From contig JAWUYY010000008.1 of assembly GCA_034110565.1 (NCBI GenBank), positions 77,788 to 141,787 of the forward strand: a stretch of DNA of 64,000 nt, written 5' to 3'. The position numbers and the translations under genes were made by a program. The notes under the pieces were generated by a model. It saw only the letters and a program-made list of their open reading frames with translations. It was not told the origin of the DNA and did not search any database. Origin of the DNA: Bermanella sp034110565. Lineage in GTDB: Bacteria > Pseudomonadota > Gammaproteobacteria > Pseudomonadales > Oceanobacteraceae. This document shows, in pieces, positions 62,256 to 64,000 of the stretch; position 1 is the stretch's first letter, and every line of letters starts with the position of its first letter.

Positions 62256-62846
62256 TTACTGACGCTTGTTAAGTAATTTTATTTCTACGCTTAATATCTC
62301 GAGACCAGAGAAGAAAGCGTAGTCACCTAAATTAGCTGATTTATTTATTTGATTAATGATTCTTTGCACACTCTCGATAGACTTCTGCGCATTTTCAATA
62401 ATAGTGAATAATTCCCAATCTGAGCGTTGCACAAAAGAAAGATCGTTTTCAGATTTTTTAGTTTGCTTCTTTAGCTCTAGATCATGAGTGATACCATGAG
62501 CCATAGTATCTCGATATTTTATGAGTTGTTTTAACTTTTGAGTGTCACCTTTAGAATAACTTGGATCTCCAATAGACAACTTGTCACAAATTTTTGCATA
62601 TTTATCGAGTATTGAAATCCGCTCCTCTTTAGTCCAAAGACTAAAATGCTTAATCCCAATATGATTCATATAAGCTTCAAAAGAAAATGCACATAGGGTT
62701 AAAGCACTCATGATGCAATAATAACCACCTTCTATCCCAGATTCAGCTTTTCTAAGCATCGACTCTGCGCCAGATATCAATTCAACATATGTCTTAACTT
62801 CTCTTCTGCTTTCTTTTACGAACTCGATATTCGTATTCGTATTCAC
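62256..62846 (-). CDS. HEPN-like helical protein of unknown function
   Basis: The 196-residue, nearly all-helical protein carries RDTMAH at residues 112-117, matching the R-x4-H motif of HEPN domains (KLKQLIKYRDTMAHG). The HEPN superfamily includes RNases and partners of nucleotidyltransferases in toxin-antitoxin and defence systems. No adjacent nucleotidyltransferase or antitoxin is seen. Base use looks more AT-rich than its neighbours, which may mean transfer. The start is a GTG without a clear ribosome site, so the true N-terminus is uncertain. The family call is tentative. Confidence 0.6.
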   Translation of the reverse strand: MNTNTNIEFVKESRREVKTYVELISGAESMLRKAESGIEGGYYCIMSALTLCAFSFEAYMNHIGIKHFSLWTKEERISILDKYAKICDKLSIGDPSYSKGDTQKLKQLIKYRDTMAHGITHDLELKKQTKKSENDLSFVQRSDWELFTIIENAQKSIESVQRIINQINKSANLGDYAFFSGLEILSVEIKLLNKRQ

Positions 62847-62858
62847 TTAACAGCTTAA

Positions 62859-63092
62859 CTACTTTAACCATGCTTCGATTTTTTCGCGAGTCGGTATTGA
62901 GCCCGTATGCACTAATTGGTTATCCACCACTACGGCAGGAGTGCTCATTACGCCGTGTTTGAGCATTATCTCTGGGCTGGTTTCTTTTACAACATGCACA
63001 CTGATGCCGCAATCGTCCGCTACTTTTTGAATCACCTCTGCGGTTTTAACACATTTTGCGCAGCCGCTGCCTAGCACTTCAATTTGTTTCAT
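62859..63092 (-). CDS. Small thioredoxin-fold protein (CxxC)
   Basis: The 77-residue protein of the small redox family has IEVLGSGCAKCVKTAEVIQK with the CxxC pair, and STPAVVVDNQLVHTG with the cis-Pro loop. Such proteins often sit next to SO_0444/ArsP-type permeases, as here (8 bases away), and may handle metalloid or thiol chemistry. The ATG has AGGTG upstream. Confidence 0.92.
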   Translation of the reverse strand: MKQIEVLGSGCAKCVKTAEVIQKVADDCGISVHVVKETSPEIMLKHGVMSTPAVVVDNQLVHTGSIPTREKIEAWLK

Positions 63093-63100
63093 GTTTCACC

Positions 63101-64000
63101 TTATATCACATAGATTAAATTAATTAGCCAGCCCACTAAAGTGAACGACAATAATAAGAGCATGAAGATGATGGCCAGTAATTTCCATGTCATCACTTGT
63201 TTTAACAAAATGAATTCAGGAAAGCTCGCAGCAACCGTACTCATACAAAATGCCAGTGTGGTGCCTAATGGTAACCCTTTGACAATTAAGCTTTCCATTA
63301 TAGGGATGACGCCGGTGGCATTTGAATAAAGCGGAATACCCGCTAACACCGCCATGGGCACGGACCACCATTGGCCACTGCCTAGATTAGCGGCAAACCA
63401 TTCATCCGGTACAAAGCCGTGCAATGCTGCCCCTAGGCCAACACCAATGAACACCCACTTCCATACGCGACCTAAAATATCCAGCAATTCTGTTTTAGCG
63501 AATGCGTGACGCTCTTTAAATGACAGTTTTGGTTTGCTGGCGTCATCGCTGCTTGAGACTTCTGCCGCTTGGTACGCTTTGAGCGCAAAGGGTTGTAGGA
63601 GTCTTTCTGCGTGAATAAGGTCAAGGAAGATTCCCCCTGCTATGCCTATAGCCATGCCCACAAATACGTAAATAAGGGTAATCTCCCACCCGACCAAGCT
63701 CAACAACAGTAATACGGCTACTTCATTGATTAGCGGTGAGGTTAAAAGAAAGGCCATGGTAATGCCCACGGGAATGCCTGCAGATGTAAAGCCAAGAAAA
63801 ATTGGGATGCTTGAACATGAACAAAACGGCGTAATAGCGCCAAAGGTAGAACCCATAACATAGCCAAACACTTTATTATTTTGGGCTAAATAATCGCGCA
63901 CCTTCTCAATATTCAGCGAAGCGCGAATAAGGGCTATCGCATAAATCATCACCATAAGTAAGAAGAATATCTTGGTGGTGTCTTCAATAAAAAACTGAAC
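63101..64000 (-). CDS. Permease of the ArsP/DUF318 family, truncated by the window edge
   Basis: The frame is open from the right edge (VQFFIEDTTKIFFLLMVMIY) to a stop at 63101, so the N-terminus lies outside the window. The conserved metal-binding-like segment ITPFCSCSSIPIFLG, the repeat around IPLYSNATGVIPIMESL, and about eight membrane helices identify the permease family PF03773. Relatives export arsenite or methylated arsenic; the substrate here is unproven. It is paired with the thioredoxin-fold gene downstream. Confidence 0.9.
   Translation of the reverse strand, partial: VQFFIEDTTKIFFLLMVMIYAIALIRASLNIEKVRDYLAQNNKVFGYVMGSTFGAITPFCSCSSIPIFLGFTSAGIPVGITMAFLLTSPLINEVAVLLLLSLVGWEITLIYVFVGMAIGIAGGIFLDLIHAERLLQPFALKAYQAAEVSSSDDASKPKLSFKERHAFAKTELLDILGRVWKWVFIGVGLGAALHGFVPDEWFAANLGSGQWWSVPMAVLAGIPLYSNATGVIPIMESLIVKGLPLGTTLAFCMSTVAASFPEFILLKQVMTWKLLAIIFMLLLLSFTLVGWLINLIYVI

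Overview
The window reads as chromosome of a marine-type gammaproteobacterium, moderately AT-rich. The main support is the polar-flagellum order fliS-fleQ-fleS-fleR-fliE-fliF-fliG-fliH with sigma-54-type promoters, as in Pseudomonas/Oceanospirillales-like bacteria. The sdhE/ygfX/ygfZ neighbourhood and the rhlE, rof, rmuC and fleQ gene types fit the same group. The genus cannot be fixed from sequence alone; an Oceanospirillales-like (Bermanella/Oleispira-type) organism is a guess. No tRNA, rRNA, insertion sequence, phage or CRISPR array was recognised.

Layout. 1-8.7 kb: flagellar regulators and basal body genes, all on the minus strand (fliH fragment, fliG, fliF, fliE, fleR, fleS, fleQ, fliS). 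8.9-11 kb: a divergent TPR-methyltransferase gene with its own sigma-54-like promoter. 11-27.7 kb: an envelope island. It holds a 1219-residue beta-propeller/heme lipoprotein, then a long minus-strand operon (AgmX/PglI-C-type TonB-like protein, two ExbD/TolR, one ExbB/TolQ, a small exported protein, two TPR lipoproteins, a TPR exported protein and a coiled-coil exported protein). Divergently follow two outer-membrane beta-barrels and two tandem fibro-slime proteins. Component for component this resembles the core of the Myxococcus Glt/Agl gliding and Nfs machines (one TolQ, two TolR, TPR proteins, AgmX-type protein, small OM barrels). Four promoters in the island share a GTCAC-containing box. 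I regard this as the most interesting system here.

27.7-52 kb: mostly housekeeping or single-function genes: S1-domain protein, thiopurine methyltransferase, ygfX/sdhE, ygfZ, HDOD protein, acetyltransferases, thioesterase, secreted M19-like hydrolase, a broken small gene, K+/H+ antiporter, alcohol dehydrogenase, rhlE, glutaredoxin-like, FadL-type porin, FKBP, FabA-like dehydratase, metallo-beta-lactamase-fold hydrolase, chemoreceptor, CBS protein, M20 peptidase. 52.1-57.7 kb: molybdenum cofactor synthesis and molybdate uptake (moaB-moaC-moaD-moaE-modA-modB-modC, convergent moeA). 57.7-64 kb: rof, an outer-membrane barrel, a WYL regulator, rmuC, a MOSC protein, a CPXCG small protein, a HEPN-like protein, and a thioredoxin-fold protein beside a permease that runs off the window.

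Several starts were moved from the longest reading frame to codons with better ribosome-binding sites. All functional names are from recognised motifs and family resemblance, not from database searches.
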